This document shows positions 10,234 to 19,007 of a stretch of DNA of 64,000 bases, piece by piece; the stretch's first letter is position 1; the number at the start of each line of letters is the position of its first letter. The stretch covers positions 124,001 through 188,000 of the forward strand of contig CALSTS010000001.1 of NCBI GenBank assembly GCA_943789335.1. Reading direction: 5' to 3'. The notes beneath the pieces were generated by a model, which was not told where the DNA came from, searched no databases, and saw only the letters and a program-made list of their open reading frames with translations. This DNA comes from an uncultured Pseudomonadales bacterium (lineage in GTDB: Bacteria; Pseudomonadota; Gammaproteobacteria; Pseudomonadales; Pseudohongiellaceae). The position numbers and the translations under genes are program-made.

Positions 10234-10357
10234 AAACCCGCAGTATCGAATCACTTACTAAACTTATCCCTCCAACTGCACTTCTATACGACTTAGAATA
10301 GGAGTATCATCCGCCCCTCTTTTTTACATCAACACTTTGTAGCAAGACCGAAGCGCA

Positions 10358-11592
10358 ATGAAAAAGAAGCAATTCACAAGCACCATCTTACATGCTGACC
10401 GTGAAGGTCGGCCGGAACACGGCGTGTTGCATAAACCCATCCATACCTCAGTGGCTTATGGTTATGAAGATGCTAGAGAGCTAGCAGAGGTCTTCCAAAA
10501 CAAGCGCAAAGGTTATGCTTATGGCCGACAAAATAATCCAACTATAGATGCACTAGCCAATAAAATCACATTAATGGAACAAGGCTTGGACAGCGTGATT
10601 TTTGCAACTGGCATGGCTGCAATTGGTTCTAGTTTGTTGGCACTTCTTCGCTCTGGAGACCATATCGTTTCAAGCGCTTATCTGTTTGGCAATACCAATA
10701 GTTTGTTTAATACTTTGAATGGCTTAGGAATTGAGGTCACTTTCGTTGATGCTACAGATGCATCTAAAGTCGAAGCGGCTATTAAACCTAATACCAAACT
10801 GGTTTTTGTAGAAACCATTGCCAATCCAGTAACACAAGTAGCTGATTTAGCAGCTATTGGGGATTTGTGCGAGAAACAAAAACTAATATATTTTGTTGAT
10901 AACACTATGACCTCCCCCTGCTTGTTTCTTCCAATAACAGTGAAAGCCAGTCTCATAATCAACTCTTTGACTAAGTATATAGGTGGTCATGGCAATGCCT
11001 TAGGTGGCAGCGTAACGGACACTGGTCTTTATGACTGGAGTAGCTTTGATAATATCTATGAGAATTATAAAAACAAAGACGCTTCACAATGGGGTATTAC
11101 ACAGATCCGCAAGAAAGGTCTGCGTGATTTCGGCTCAGCCTTAGGACCTGAAGCTGCGCACCATCTATCTGTTGGCTCTGATACTTTAAATTTAAGAATC
11201 AATCATGCCTGCGACAATGCCCTTGCCATCGCAAAATTTTGCGAGAATCACCCTAAGGTCAGAAAAGTGTTTTTATCCAGGATTACCTGATCATCCTCAA
11301 CATGAAAGAGCGCAAGATCTATTCAAGCATTTTGGTGCAATTTTTAGTATCGAGTTAAATGAAAACATTGATTGTTTTGATTTTCTAAACTCTCTGGAAT
11401 TAGTCGTCAGTTCCAGCAATTTAGGAGACAACCGCAGCTTAGGGATTCCTGTTGCACATACCATATATTTTGAGATGGGGCCTGAGCGAAGAGCTTCTAT
11501 GGGAGTTGCTGATTCCATGGTTAGATTTTCAATTGGCATTGAAGATCAAGAGGGACCTTATCGCAGACTTTAAACAAGCACTTGACGCCTAA
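10358..11592 (+). pseudogene. Cystathionine gamma-synthase family PLP enzyme, two frameshifts
   Basis: About 410 codons of a Cys/Met-metabolism PLP-dependent enzyme. RQNNPTIDALANKI, FATGMAAIGSSLLALL and the PLP-lysine segment SLTKYIGGHGNALGG identify the fold. The C-terminal part SNLGDNRSLGIPVAHTI is also typical. Related proteins act as cystathionine synthases, O-acetylhomoserine sulfhydrylases or methionine lyases, and the sequence does not decide between these. There are two breaks: an extra T in a T run at about 11271 (after HPKVRKV) and an extra G in GAGGGACC at about 11551. Repairing both restores DLIADFKQALDA and a stop at 11590-11592, which overlaps the next gene's ATG (TAATG). Confidence 0.8.
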
Positions 11593-11930
11593 TGCTAAAA
11601 GCGATTTGTCAGATTAATAGCATCCCGGAAGGTGGTAGCTATTCCATCGAATTTGATCAATCAGCTCTTTTTGTTATAAAAAAACGTGAGCAAATATTTA
11701 TTTATATTAACCGCTGTCCACATTTGCATGTTCCACTAAACTGGGAGCCCAACAAATTTTTGAATAATAGCGGTGATCTGATTCAATGTTCTACACATGG
11801 CGCCTTATTTAACATTGAGACTGGAGAGTGCCTGCAAGGTCCCTGTCTAGGACAGAGTTTGCAAGCTGTTGATTATGAAGTTAAGGATGGAAAAATTTGT
11901 ATTAAAGAATCTGATCTGATGTGGCAATAA
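11592..11930 (+). CDS. Rieske [2Fe-2S] protein, small ferredoxin type
   Basis: 112 residues forming a single Rieske domain. The cluster ligands are CPHLHVPL (Cys, His) and CSTHGALFNIETG (Cys, His), the standard CxH...CxxH arrangement about 26 residues apart. No membrane segment or second domain is present, so it resembles NirD-like or dioxygenase-type electron-transfer ferredoxins, or a small assembly protein in the cytosol. The ATG overlaps the repaired stop of the PLP enzyme gene (TAATG), which suggests translational coupling. The partner is unknown; the adjacent oxidases are candidates only by position. Confidence 0.85.
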   Translation: MLKAICQINSIPEGGSYSIEFDQSALFVIKKREQIFIYINRCPHLHVPLNWEPNKFLNNSGDLIQCSTHGALFNIETGECLQGPCLGQSLQAVDYEVKDGKICIKESDLMWQ

Positions 11931-12094
11931 AAAGCCTGACAAATAGTTTCCTGGCTTGGAATAAACCAGTAGAATGCATTGCTTTCCAAAAGATGGCTTG
12001 CAATAAATTTTCTTGAGCCAGAAAACGACAAGATCAGCACATTAAAAATAACTACTGATAATTATCAAGTAGTGAGTTAGAAAGAGATAATGTA

Positions 12095-12560
12095 ATGGTA
12101 ACCAAAAAAAAGCCGGCTACTAAAGCCAAAAAAGCAAGTCCTGTAGCAAAAGTGAAAGCTAAAGCTGTTAAAGCAAAAGCTAGCCCAAAAAAAGCTGCTG
12201 TGAAAAAAACCTGCTGCAAAGAAAGCTGCTGCTGTGAAAAAACCTGCCGCAAAGAAAGCTGCTGCTGTGAAAAAACCTGCCGCAAAGAAAGCTGCTGCTG
12301 TGAAAAAACCTGCCGCAAAGAAAGTTGCTGCTGTGAAAAAACCTGCCGCAAAGAAAGTTGCTGCTGTGAAAAAACCCGCTGCAAAGAAGGCTGCTGCTGT
12401 GAAAAAACCTGCCGCAAAGAAAGCTGCTGCCGTGAAAAAACCTGTCGCAAAGAAAGCTGCTGCTGTGAAAAAACCTGCCGCAAAGAAGGTTGCTGCTGTG
12501 GCAAAAAAACCTGTGCGCGCAAAGAAAGCCCTGCTTAGCAGCCCTGGAAACGCCTTTTGA
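12095..12560 (+). pseudogene. Lys/Ala-rich histone-H1-like repeat region, likely N-terminal extension of DksA
   Basis: The segment starts with MVTKKKPATKAKKASP and then consists of [11 protein letters not shown]-type repeats, like the C-terminal tail of histone H1 or AlgP. The frame shifts by one base at an A7 run at about 12203-12209 (other repeat units have A6), and again between about 12490 and 12545 into the DksA frame. With both shifts repaired, the repeats would run directly into the DksA residues [20 protein letters not shown]. Long Lys/Ala/Pro-rich N-termini on DksA are known in Xanthomonadaceae and some marine gammaproteobacteria. The alternative is a separate AlgP-like DNA-binding protein gene overlapping dksA. 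Confidence 0.6.
12192..12500 (+). repeat. Tandem 33-bp repeat encoding [11 protein letters not shown] units
   Basis: About nine near-identical copies of GCTGCTGCTGTGAAAAAACC plus TGCCGCAAAGAAA, with a few silent or conservative changes. Read in the other frames it gives Cys-rich or Phe/Ser-rich shadow ORFs, which are not real genes. Length variation by slippage is expected. Confidence 0.85.
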
Positions 12561-12606
12561 GGTCAGCGAATTCACCCCTTATAAGATAAAGCGTGGTGAA
12601 GAATAT

Positions 12607-12969
12607 ATGAATGAAGCCCAGCGCGTTCATTTTAAAAATATATTACTCAACTGGCGTAACGAATTAATGGAAGAGGTTGATAGAACTGTTCATCACATGC
12701 AAGATGAAGCTGCCAATCCACCTGATCCAGCTGATCGAGCTACCCTTGAAGAAGAGTTCAGTATAGAACTGCGAACGCGTGACCGTGAGAGACGTTTGAT
12801 TAAAAAAATTGACTCTACTATTGAGCTAATTGCAAAGGATGATTATGGCTTTTGTGATTCCTGTGGTGTTGAAATTGGCATACGTCGTCTAGAAGCCCGT
12901 CCAACTGCCAATAAATGTATTGATTGTAAGACCCTAGACGAGATCAAGGAAAAGCAACTGGGAGCCTAA
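12607..12969 (+). CDS. dksA: RNA polymerase-binding transcription factor DksA
   Basis: 120 residues from ATG 12607. The core is unmistakable: the coiled-coil tip [17 protein letters not shown] with the two tip aspartates, then the zinc finger [18 protein letters not shown] and CIDC. DksA binds the RNA polymerase secondary channel and works with ppGpp to repress stable RNA promoters. The residues upstream in the same frame ([10 protein letters not shown], from about 12570) match the conserved N-terminus of E. coli DksA, so translation probably starts further upstream, either from about 12490 or inside the Lys/Ala repeat region after a frame correction. It is the first gene of the dksA-gluQ-cbr-pcnB block. 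Confidence 0.93.
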   Translation: MNEAQRVHFKNILLNWRNELMEEVDRTVHHMQDEAANPPDPADRATLEEEFSIELRTRDRERRLIKKIDSTIELIAKDDYGFCDSCGVEIGIRRLEARPTANKCIDCKTLDEIKEKQLGA

Positions 12970-12971
12970 AC

Positions 12972-13895
12972 ATCTCGGCCCCTAGTAAACTTAACATCCC
13001 CCCTTACAGAGGACGCTTTGCGCCCTCTCCTACCGGCCCTTTACATGATGGCTCATTAATTGCTGCGCTTGCAAGCTATCTTGATGCTCGCGCGAATAAT
13101 GGGCAGTGGATTGTTCGAATGGAGGACCTTGATCCTCCAAGAGAAAGTCCCGAAGCCGCATCACAAATTTTACACGCGCTCGAAGCCTTAAATTTATATT
13201 GGGATGCTGAAGTCTTATATCAGAGCAGCCGTCACGCTGCCTACCACGACGCTCTTACCCAACTCCAAAAGCAGCAACTAGTCTTTCCTTGCACTTGCAG
13301 CAGACAAAGCCTGCGAGAGAATGCTGGCATCTATCCGGGCAATTGTAGAAATCGTCAGATAGGTGAGTCCTGACTTAAGAATCAGGGAAATATGCTTTAC
13401 GTTGCAAAGTATCAGATTTGGCTGTGCAATTTAATGACCTAATTCAAGGCAAACAGTCTCAAAATCTGGACAAGGAGGTAGGCGACTTTATCGTCAAACG
13501 CAAGGATGGTTTATATGCCTATCAGCTCGCCGTTGTTATTGACGATGCCTTTCAAGAAATCACTCATATTATTCGCGGCATCGATTTGCTGGATTCAACT
13601 TATAGGCAAATTTACCTGCAAGGTTTATTAGCATTGCCCCAACCTGTTTATGGCCATATTCCTGTCATTATTAATAGCTCACGGCCAGAAACTTAGCAAA
13701 CAACATCATGCAACGCCTTTAAATTTAGCTGATCCATCTCAAGCCTTGTATCAAGGCTTAGTTTATTTACAGCAAAGCCCACCCGCTGAGCTTAAAACCA
13801 ACCAGCCCTCTGACATTCTGCTCTGGGCTGTTGAAAACTGGCGAATTACAAGATTACAGAATTTGCACCAAATTGATGAAACTATTCTGGAGTAG
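12972..13895 (+). pseudogene. gluQ: Glutamyl-Q tRNA(Asp) synthetase, frameshifted
   Basis: The enzyme glutamylates queuosine at the wobble base of tRNA-Asp. The first part reads [18 protein letters not shown], the class I HIGH-region motif, then MEDLDPPR and the zinc-site CTCSR with PGNCR. The frame breaks at about 13360-13385, where a net shift of -1 is needed to reach KYALRCKVSDLAVQFND. It breaks again at about 13679 (one extra base before AHGQKLSKQ, the KMSKS-equivalent). The last frame ends LQNLHQIDETILE. No ATG lies near the expected start; ATC at 12972 is the first codon after the dksA stop. Position after dksA is conserved in Pseudomonas. Confidence 0.8.
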
Positions 13896-14101
13896 ATACC
13901 TGTATTTATTAAAAACTAACCTTTGTGACGGAAAGTCAAAAGCTAACTAAACAATCCAGCATATTTTCATTTGTCGTCCTCATCTTGATCACTTACTATT
14001 GCACTTTTAGTTAAATGTGAGTAGAAAGGAAACAGTTTTAAGCTAACAAAGACCATTTTATGATGCTACCTAGCACCTTTTTAATCAGCCAATATCTATT
14101 T
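13896..14101. other. Gap where cbrA is expected; no sensor kinase present
   Basis: In Pseudomonas the large sensor kinase gene cbrA lies between gluQ and cbrB. Here only about 206 bases separate them. They hold a 29-codon reading frame (GTG 13925 to TAA 14014) with one hydrophobic stretch, FSFVVLILITYY, which could be a residue of a deleted membrane protein but cannot be assigned. No histidine-kinase motif is found on either strand. Confidence 0.6.
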
Positions 14102-15527
14102 ATGTCTAAATATCTTAATAGTAGAAAATGACCAAGAAACTCTTGGCAAACTCACTGAAATACTGGATCAAGCAGGCTTTAAGAGCTGAGTCCTGCTTTA
14201 ACTCTGAAAGCAGCTTGTGAATTCGATTTGAATGCTTTTGATGCAATAATCTGCAACCTACGCTTACCTGACTCTCCAGGTACTGAGCTAATTAAACATA
14301 CAGTCTACGCCTGTTTTATTTACTAGTAATTTTGCCAGCCTACGCTCTGCGCTTGATTCATCAAAGAATGGCGCCATGGAGTACTTATCTATCCCCTTTG
14401 AAGCTGATGAAGTACTTGCCGCAATAAAAAATATCATTTCTGCACCATTCTTGCGAATAAAAACAAAAATATACCTAAATCCAGTGAGGAGCCCGTTCCA
14501 GGCATGGTAGGAAGTTGCCCAGCAATGAAAGAGTTGTTTAGGCGAATTCGTAAAGTAGCCTTAACTAATTCTTCGGTGTTAATTCAAGGTGAATCTGGGA
14601 CCGGCAAAGAACTGGTTGCAAAAGCTCTGCATGAAGCAAGCTCACGTAAAAACTCAAACTTAATCTCAATTAATTGTGCTGCTATCCCTGAAAACCTCAT
14701 CGAGTCTGAATTATTTGGGCATGAAAAAGGATCCTTTACTGGTGCTACCAATACCCGTACTGGGCTTGTAGAGGCCGCTAATAATGGCACATTGTTTCTT
14801 GATGAGATTGGCGAACTACCCCTTGAAGCACAAGCAAGGCTTCTTCGTGTATTACAAGAACATGAAATCCGTAAGGTCGGTTCAGTTCAATCAACCAAGG
14901 TTGATGTACGCCTGATTGCAGCTACTCACAGAGATTTGCAGCAATTTGTTATGGAAGGACTTTTCAGAGAAGATTTATTTTATCGAATTAATGTTATGCC
15001 GCTACAAATCCCTCCACTTAGAGACCGAGGGACAGATATTTTGGAACTGGCTGAATCTAAGTTACGAGTTAATCTGCGCGCGTTTAGGTATGGAATCTAT
15101 GCATTTTAGCGCTGACTCTATTCAAGCAATTACCATGTATCCCTGGCCCGGTAATGTCAGAGAGTTAGAAAATGCGATAGAGCGTGCGGTGATACTTACA
15201 GAAAGCTCACAAATTCCATTGGACCTGCTTGGCATTGATGTTGAACTTATAGAAATTGATGCATTGAATTTAGAGCAATTACAAAAGAATCGTAATAAAA
15301 CCATTCAGCTGATGGAAAATAGACATCGATACACAACAGGAGATATCGATGATGACCCCCCAGAGGATTTATCGTTGGAAGACTATTTTCAACGCTTTGT
15401 GCTTGACCATCAGGACTCAATGAACGAGACACAATTAGCCAAAAAACTGGGAATTAGTCGCAAGTGCCTATGGGAGAGGCGCCAGCGTTTTGACATGCCA
15501 CGGCAAAAGAAATCGATCGAAAGCTAA
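14102..15527 (+). pseudogene. cbrB: CbrB-type sigma-54 response regulator with altered receiver, frameshifted
   Basis: CbrB activates sigma-54 promoters, mainly crcZ, for growth on poor carbon sources. Receiver pieces are ILIVEND (14112), FDAIICNLRLPDSPGTEL (about 14231-14285) and [13 protein letters not shown] (about 14379). Compared with Pseudomonas CbrB the phospho-acceptor Asp is Asn (codon 14255-14257), the conserved Lys is Ile (14391-14393), and one acidic-pocket Asp is Asn (14127-14129). The AAA+ domain is intact in residues: [26 protein letters not shown] and REDLFYRIN. The C-terminal YPWPGNVRELENAIERAV and the HTH segment KKLGISRKCLWERRQR match CbrB closely. Frame breaks are near 14111, in the receiver between 14180 and 14470, and at about 15065-15095. 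Confidence 0.85.
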
Positions 15528-15570
15528 ACAATTTATTGACTAGTTCTAGCATTAGAATAAACAATAAACC

Positions 15571-15596
15571 GTTACCTAAGCACCCTATGAAGTTAC
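15571..15596 (+). promoter_or_regulatory. Candidate activator site: two GTTAC repeats 21 bp apart
   Basis: Two GTTAC words start at 15571 and 15592, exactly two helical turns apart and about 110 bp upstream of the -24/-12 promoter, a usual distance for sigma-54 enhancer sites. GTTAC is part of the element reported for CbrB upstream of crcZ in Pseudomonas, but there the two halves are inverted. Assignment here is tentative. Confidence 0.35.
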
Positions 15597-15704
15597 ATTT
15601 CTTCACATTAATTTCATAATTCAACTGTATTTGCTGATATGAAATAATTGGAATATTAGTTTATCTTACTGTTTTATATGATATATTTTAGCAATATCGA
15701 GAAC

Positions 15705-15721
15705 TTGGCACGAATGCTGCG
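15705..15721 (+). promoter_or_regulatory. Sigma-54 (-24/-12) promoter of the CrcZ-like RNA
   Basis: TTGGCACGAATGCTGCG fits the sigma-54 consensus: TGGCACG at -24, and GC at -12, with GG and GC separated by exactly 10 bases. Transcription should begin near 15732. No open reading frame of any length follows before pcnB, so the product is an RNA. Confidence 0.8.
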
Positions 15722-15731
15722 TTAATAATGG

Positions 15732-16016
15732 TTACTTTGCCTGTCTCCAAAAATTAAAATAATAAAATAATAAAAATATAATGACAGTGCAATTTAGATG
15801 ACCCAGGTATGCAGCGATAAGCTGTACCTAAGCTGGAAGAACTGAAAAATCAGCACAGCAAAGGGGGAAGCGTGAGGTCAGTTTATGGGATAAGAATACC
15901 CTGCAAAAGGTGGCAATTTGTTCTCCGAATTTTGCTACAGGGAAGTATTCAAACTAATAATAATAAAAACCAACGCTTTAAAAGCCGATAAGACTAAAGT
16001 CTTATCGGCTTTTTTA
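15732..16016 (+). ncRNA. crcZ: CrcZ-like Hfq/Crc-sequestering regulatory RNA
   Basis: A non-coding stretch of about 285 bases runs from a sigma-54 promoter to a strong intrinsic terminator, between cbrB and pcnB, the exact position of crcZ in Pseudomonas. CrcZ binds the catabolite repression complex Hfq-Crc through A-rich CA motifs (AAnAAnAA). Here such motifs occur as AATAATAAAATAATAAAAAT near 15759-15778 and ACTAATAATAATAAAAACC near 15953. The middle (15785-15940) can fold into local stems. Pseudomonas CrcZ is about 400 nt, so this one is shorter. Identity rests on promoter type, motifs and synteny; overall sequence similarity was not computed. Confidence 0.7.
15980..16016 (+). terminator. 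Strong intrinsic terminator of the CrcZ-like RNA
   Basis: AAAAGCCGATAAGAC pairs perfectly with GTCTTATCGGCTTTT around a 4-base TAAA loop, followed by T residues. This 15-bp stem is the strongest terminator in the window and defines the RNA 3' end before pcnB. Confidence 0.92.
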
Positions 16017-16067
16017 TTTCCTGTACACTTGTGTAGAATGGCCACTTTAGTCTATTAGCGAATAACT

Positions 16068-17431
16068 TTGACCAAGCATTCAAAACAAGCAACTCCCCCT
16101 ACTCTCGAATCTTCCATCATCCGTCGCGGCTGAGCATGGGATTTCTAGAAAATCAATCAGTCCCTCTGCATTGAAAGTACTTTATAAGTTAAACGATGCT
16201 GGTTTCGATGCCTATATTGTCGGGGGAGGTGTACGTGATCTCTTGGTAAATTTAGTTCCAAAAGATTTCGATATCGCAACTAATGCCAGCCCTGAACAAG
16301 TCGCTAAGGTTTTTAGAAATTCCAGATTGATTGGCCGACGCTTTCGAATAGTACATGTACATTTTGGACGGGAAATTATTGAAGTATCTACTTTTCGCGC
16401 CCAAGCCAGTCAGAGTACAAAAGTAGAAGGAAATAGTCTGGCACGAAATGTTAAACATCTTGATTCAGCCCATAATCAAAGTGGCATGTTACTTAGAGAC
16501 AATGTCTACGGGACTATTGAAGAAGACGCATTAAGAAGAGACTTCACCGTTAATGCTCTCTATTACACTGTTCAGGGATTTACCGTGCATGACTTTTGTC
16601 ACGGCCTGGAAGATATTCATAATCGTACCTTGCGAATAATTGGAGATCCAGAACAGCGCTATCGAGAAGATCCGGTCAGAATATTACGAGCCATTCGACT
16701 CGCATGTAAACTGAACTTTTCTATTGAAAAAAATACTGAAGCGCCAATCAAGGCTTGCGCCAATCTACTTGAATCCATTCCCCCTGCCAGACTCTTTGAT
16801 GAGTTTATTAAATTATTTTTCAATGGCAATAGTCTACAAACTTTCCATATGCTTAATTCATATGGTGTATTTAGCGTTTTATTTCCTCCGCTTCAGAAGC
16901 TGATTGATTTTTCAGACTCCTAGAGACAGAATAATGCTTGAGGGTGCATTTCAAAGCACCGATGATCGTATTATGAATGCGAAAAGTGTTACGCCTGCTT
17001 TCTTGCTTGCTGCAATCCTTTGGCCAGCTGTAAGAAGAGTTTTTCAACAAAAAATTGCCGAAAAGCTCGCGCCTATGCCAGCCATGCATGAAGCTGGACG
17101 AGAAATTATTGATTTGCAACTCACTCAAATTGCCATACCTAAACGCTTTAGTATTCCTATGCGAGAAATCTGGGAGTACCAGCTACGCTTGGAGCGCAAC
17201 AATGGGAAGAAAGCTGCAATTTTAATTACTAAAAAACGTTTTCGTGCAGCTTATGATTTCCTATTACTTCGAGAAGCCAGTGGCGAAAAACTGAATGGAT
17301 TGGGGCAATGGTGGACAAACTACCAGGAAGCCAACCCACAACAACAAACAGTGCAACAAAAGACCACGCTTTCAAAGCCCCACAAGCGCAGGGTAAAATC
17401 TGGGCAACGAAATAAAAAAGCTGTAGATTGA
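16068..17431 (+). pseudogene. pcnB: Poly(A) polymerase I, two frameshifts
   Basis: PcnB adds poly(A) tails to RNA and promotes its decay. The nucleotidyltransferase motif is GGGVRDLL followed by KDFDIAT, with catalytic Asps, then the RNA-binding part ALRRDFTVNAL, DPVRILRAIRL and a Lys/Arg-rich tail. The likely start is TTG 16068 (LTKHSKQATPP). An extra G at about 16128 in CGCGGCTGAG separates the N-terminus SSIIRR from AEHGISRKSISPSALKVL. A second shift in a T5 run at about 16907 splits KLIDF from QTPRDRIMLEG. Apart from these two bases the protein reads as full length (about 450 residues). It sits right after crcZ, as in Pseudomonas. Confidence 0.85.
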
Positions 17432-17470
17432 AAACAGTTTTTCTATCACACTAATACAAATGGTAACGAT

Positions 17471-18154
17471 GTGTCAGATAGCGTAATAAATATTCCTGTA
17501 TCAAGTCCTAACATTCCACGTTATATCGCTATTGAAGGCCCAATAGGTGTGGGTAAAACTAGCTTGGCCAAACGCCTGGCGGAAAGTTTCAATTACGATA
17601 CACTTTTGGAAAAAAGCGAAGAAAATCCTTTTCTGGGTCGCTTTTATAAAAACCCGAAACAAAATGCTTTATCAACACAGCTCTTTTTTCTTTTTCAACG
17701 CGCACAACAACTTCAAGAATTACGCCAAGAAGACATGTTTGAACCCGTTCGAGTAGCTGACTTTTTACTTGAAAAAGATCGCATCTTTGCGAGCCAGAAC
17801 CTCGATACAGATGAATACCAGCTTTATGAAAATGTATATGATCATTTAACTATTGATGCCCCAAAACCAGACCTGGTTATCTATTTGCAAGCCCCAGTAG
17901 AAGTATTGCTTGAACGTATCCAAAACCGCGGAATAGCATATGAACAATCTATAGATCGAAATTATTTACTCAATTTAATTGATGCTTATACTAATTTTTT
18001 TCACTACTATGATGAAAGCAGCTTGTTTGTAGTCAACAGCGCTGATATTGACCTTGTAAACAATGACGAGGATTATTCGCAACTTGTTGAGCATATTCTA
18101 AGTACCCAAAAAGGTACCCGTCATTTTTTCAACCCAAAACCAGCCTTAATATAG
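17471..18154 (+). CDS. Deoxynucleoside (deoxyguanosine/deoxyadenosine) kinase
   Basis: 227 residues of the dNK/TK2-like family, which phosphorylates deoxynucleosides with ATP. The P-loop GPIGVGKTS is at residues 24-32, the LID-preceding ERIQNRG motif is at about 142, and the DLVIYLQAP strand precedes it. In many proteobacteria this gene lies between folK and panB. Here folK, which normally follows pcnB, is missing and the gap from pcnB is only 39 bases. It is the only fully open gene between 12.6 and 22.4 kb apart from dksA itself. Confidence 0.88.
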   Translation: MSDSVINIPVSSPNIPRYIAIEGPIGVGKTSLAKRLAESFNYDTLLEKSEENPFLGRFYKNPKQNALSTQLFFLFQRAQQLQELRQEDMFEPVRVADFLLEKDRIFASQNLDTDEYQLYENVYDHLTIDAPKPDLVIYLQAPVEVLLERIQNRGIAYEQSIDRNYLLNLIDAYTNFFHYYDESSLFVVNSADIDLVNNDEDYSQLVEHILSTQKGTRHFFNPKPALI

Positions 18155-18196
18155 TTAATAAGCAGATACTAAATAGATGCTAAATAGGAACTAATT

Positions 18197-18992
18197 TTGA
18201 CTCCAGTTACCGTACATACTCTGCAGGAGATGAAGCAAAAAGGTGAAAAGTTTGTTTGCATCACGGCCTATGACGCCTTATTTGCAAAACTATTTTGCGA
18301 AGTCGGTATTGAAGTTATTTTGGTGGGAGACTCACTAGGCATGGTTCTGCAGGGGCATGACTCTACTATTCCGGTAACTATGGAAGATATTATCTATCAC
18401 ATGCAATGCGTTAAGCGTGGGAATCAGGGCGCTTTATTAATTGCCGACTTTCCATTTATGTCTTACTCATCTCAAAGCCAGACCTTAGAAAATGCTGCTC
18501 GACTCATGCGAGCTGGCGCACATGTCGTTAAATTAGAAGGCGGAGCCTGGATAGCTGAAAGCACTCGTTTGCTGAGCCAACGTGGAATTCCAGTTTGTGC
18601 TCATATGGGATTAACTCCACAATCAGTAAATCGACTGGGAGGCTTTAGGGTGCAGGGTAGAGACCCGCAGCAAGCCAATACTATTATTGAAGAAGCCTTA
18701 ATGCTGGAAGAATATGGTGCCAGCATGCTCTTGTTGGAATGTATTCCTGCCAAGTTAGCTTTAACCATTAGTGAGAAACTCAGCATCCCGGTGATAGGAA
18801 TTGGTGCTGGAAAAGATGTCGATGGGCAGATCATGGTTATGCACGATGTACTTGGCATTTCACCTGTTACCCCAAAATTTGTAAAAAACTTTCTAGCTGA
18901 TATCTACAGAAGGCATCCCTGGCGCTATAAAGTCGTATATCGCCGCTGTCAAAGACGGCAGCTTCCCAAGTCCAGAACAGTCTTATAATTAA
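18197..18992 (+). pseudogene. panB: Ketopantoate hydroxymethyltransferase, C-terminal frameshift
   Basis: PanB makes ketopantoate from ketoisovalerate, the first step of pantothenate synthesis. [32 protein letters not shown] with the Mg-binding Asp, KLEGG and the catalytic-Glu region LLLECIP are present. The likely start is TTG 18197 after AGGA. Near 18901 one extra base changes the frame: the open frame ends in [12 protein letters not shown] and a stop at 18986-18988. The alternative frame gives the correct family ending [19 protein letters not shown] and stops at 18990-18992. The catalytic part is complete, so activity may survive even if the shift is real. Confidence 0.85.
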
Positions 18993-19007
18993 GTTCTTCT
19001 AATCTAA

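Noticed and set aside
12192-12500. CRISPR-like array
   Set aside because: The 33-bp units are contiguous and coding, with no unique spacers.
12095-12538. Cys-rich protein with [11 protein letters not shown] repeats in the plus strand, possibly a metallothionein
   Set aside because: It arises only after the extra A in the A7 run; the Lys/Ala reading of the same repeat fits the N-terminus MVTKKKPATKAKKASP and the H1/AlgP pattern.
12052-12575. Long minus-strand ORFs rich in QQLSLRQVF or [11 protein letters not shown] repeats
   Set aside because: They are shadows of the 33-bp Lys/Ala repeat read in other frames; the minus-strand products have no family match and no start signal.
14504-15109. 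An independent intact short sigma-54 activator gene
   Set aside because: It has the AAA+ core only; the receiver and HTH parts of the same protein lie directly before and after it in other frames, so it is one broken cbrB.
15703-16016. 6S RNA, RsmZ-type or RNase P RNA in the cbrB-pcnB spacer
   Set aside because: No GGA-rich hairpins of the Rsm type, no 6S bulge layout and no RNase P conserved core were seen; promoter type and position fit CrcZ better.
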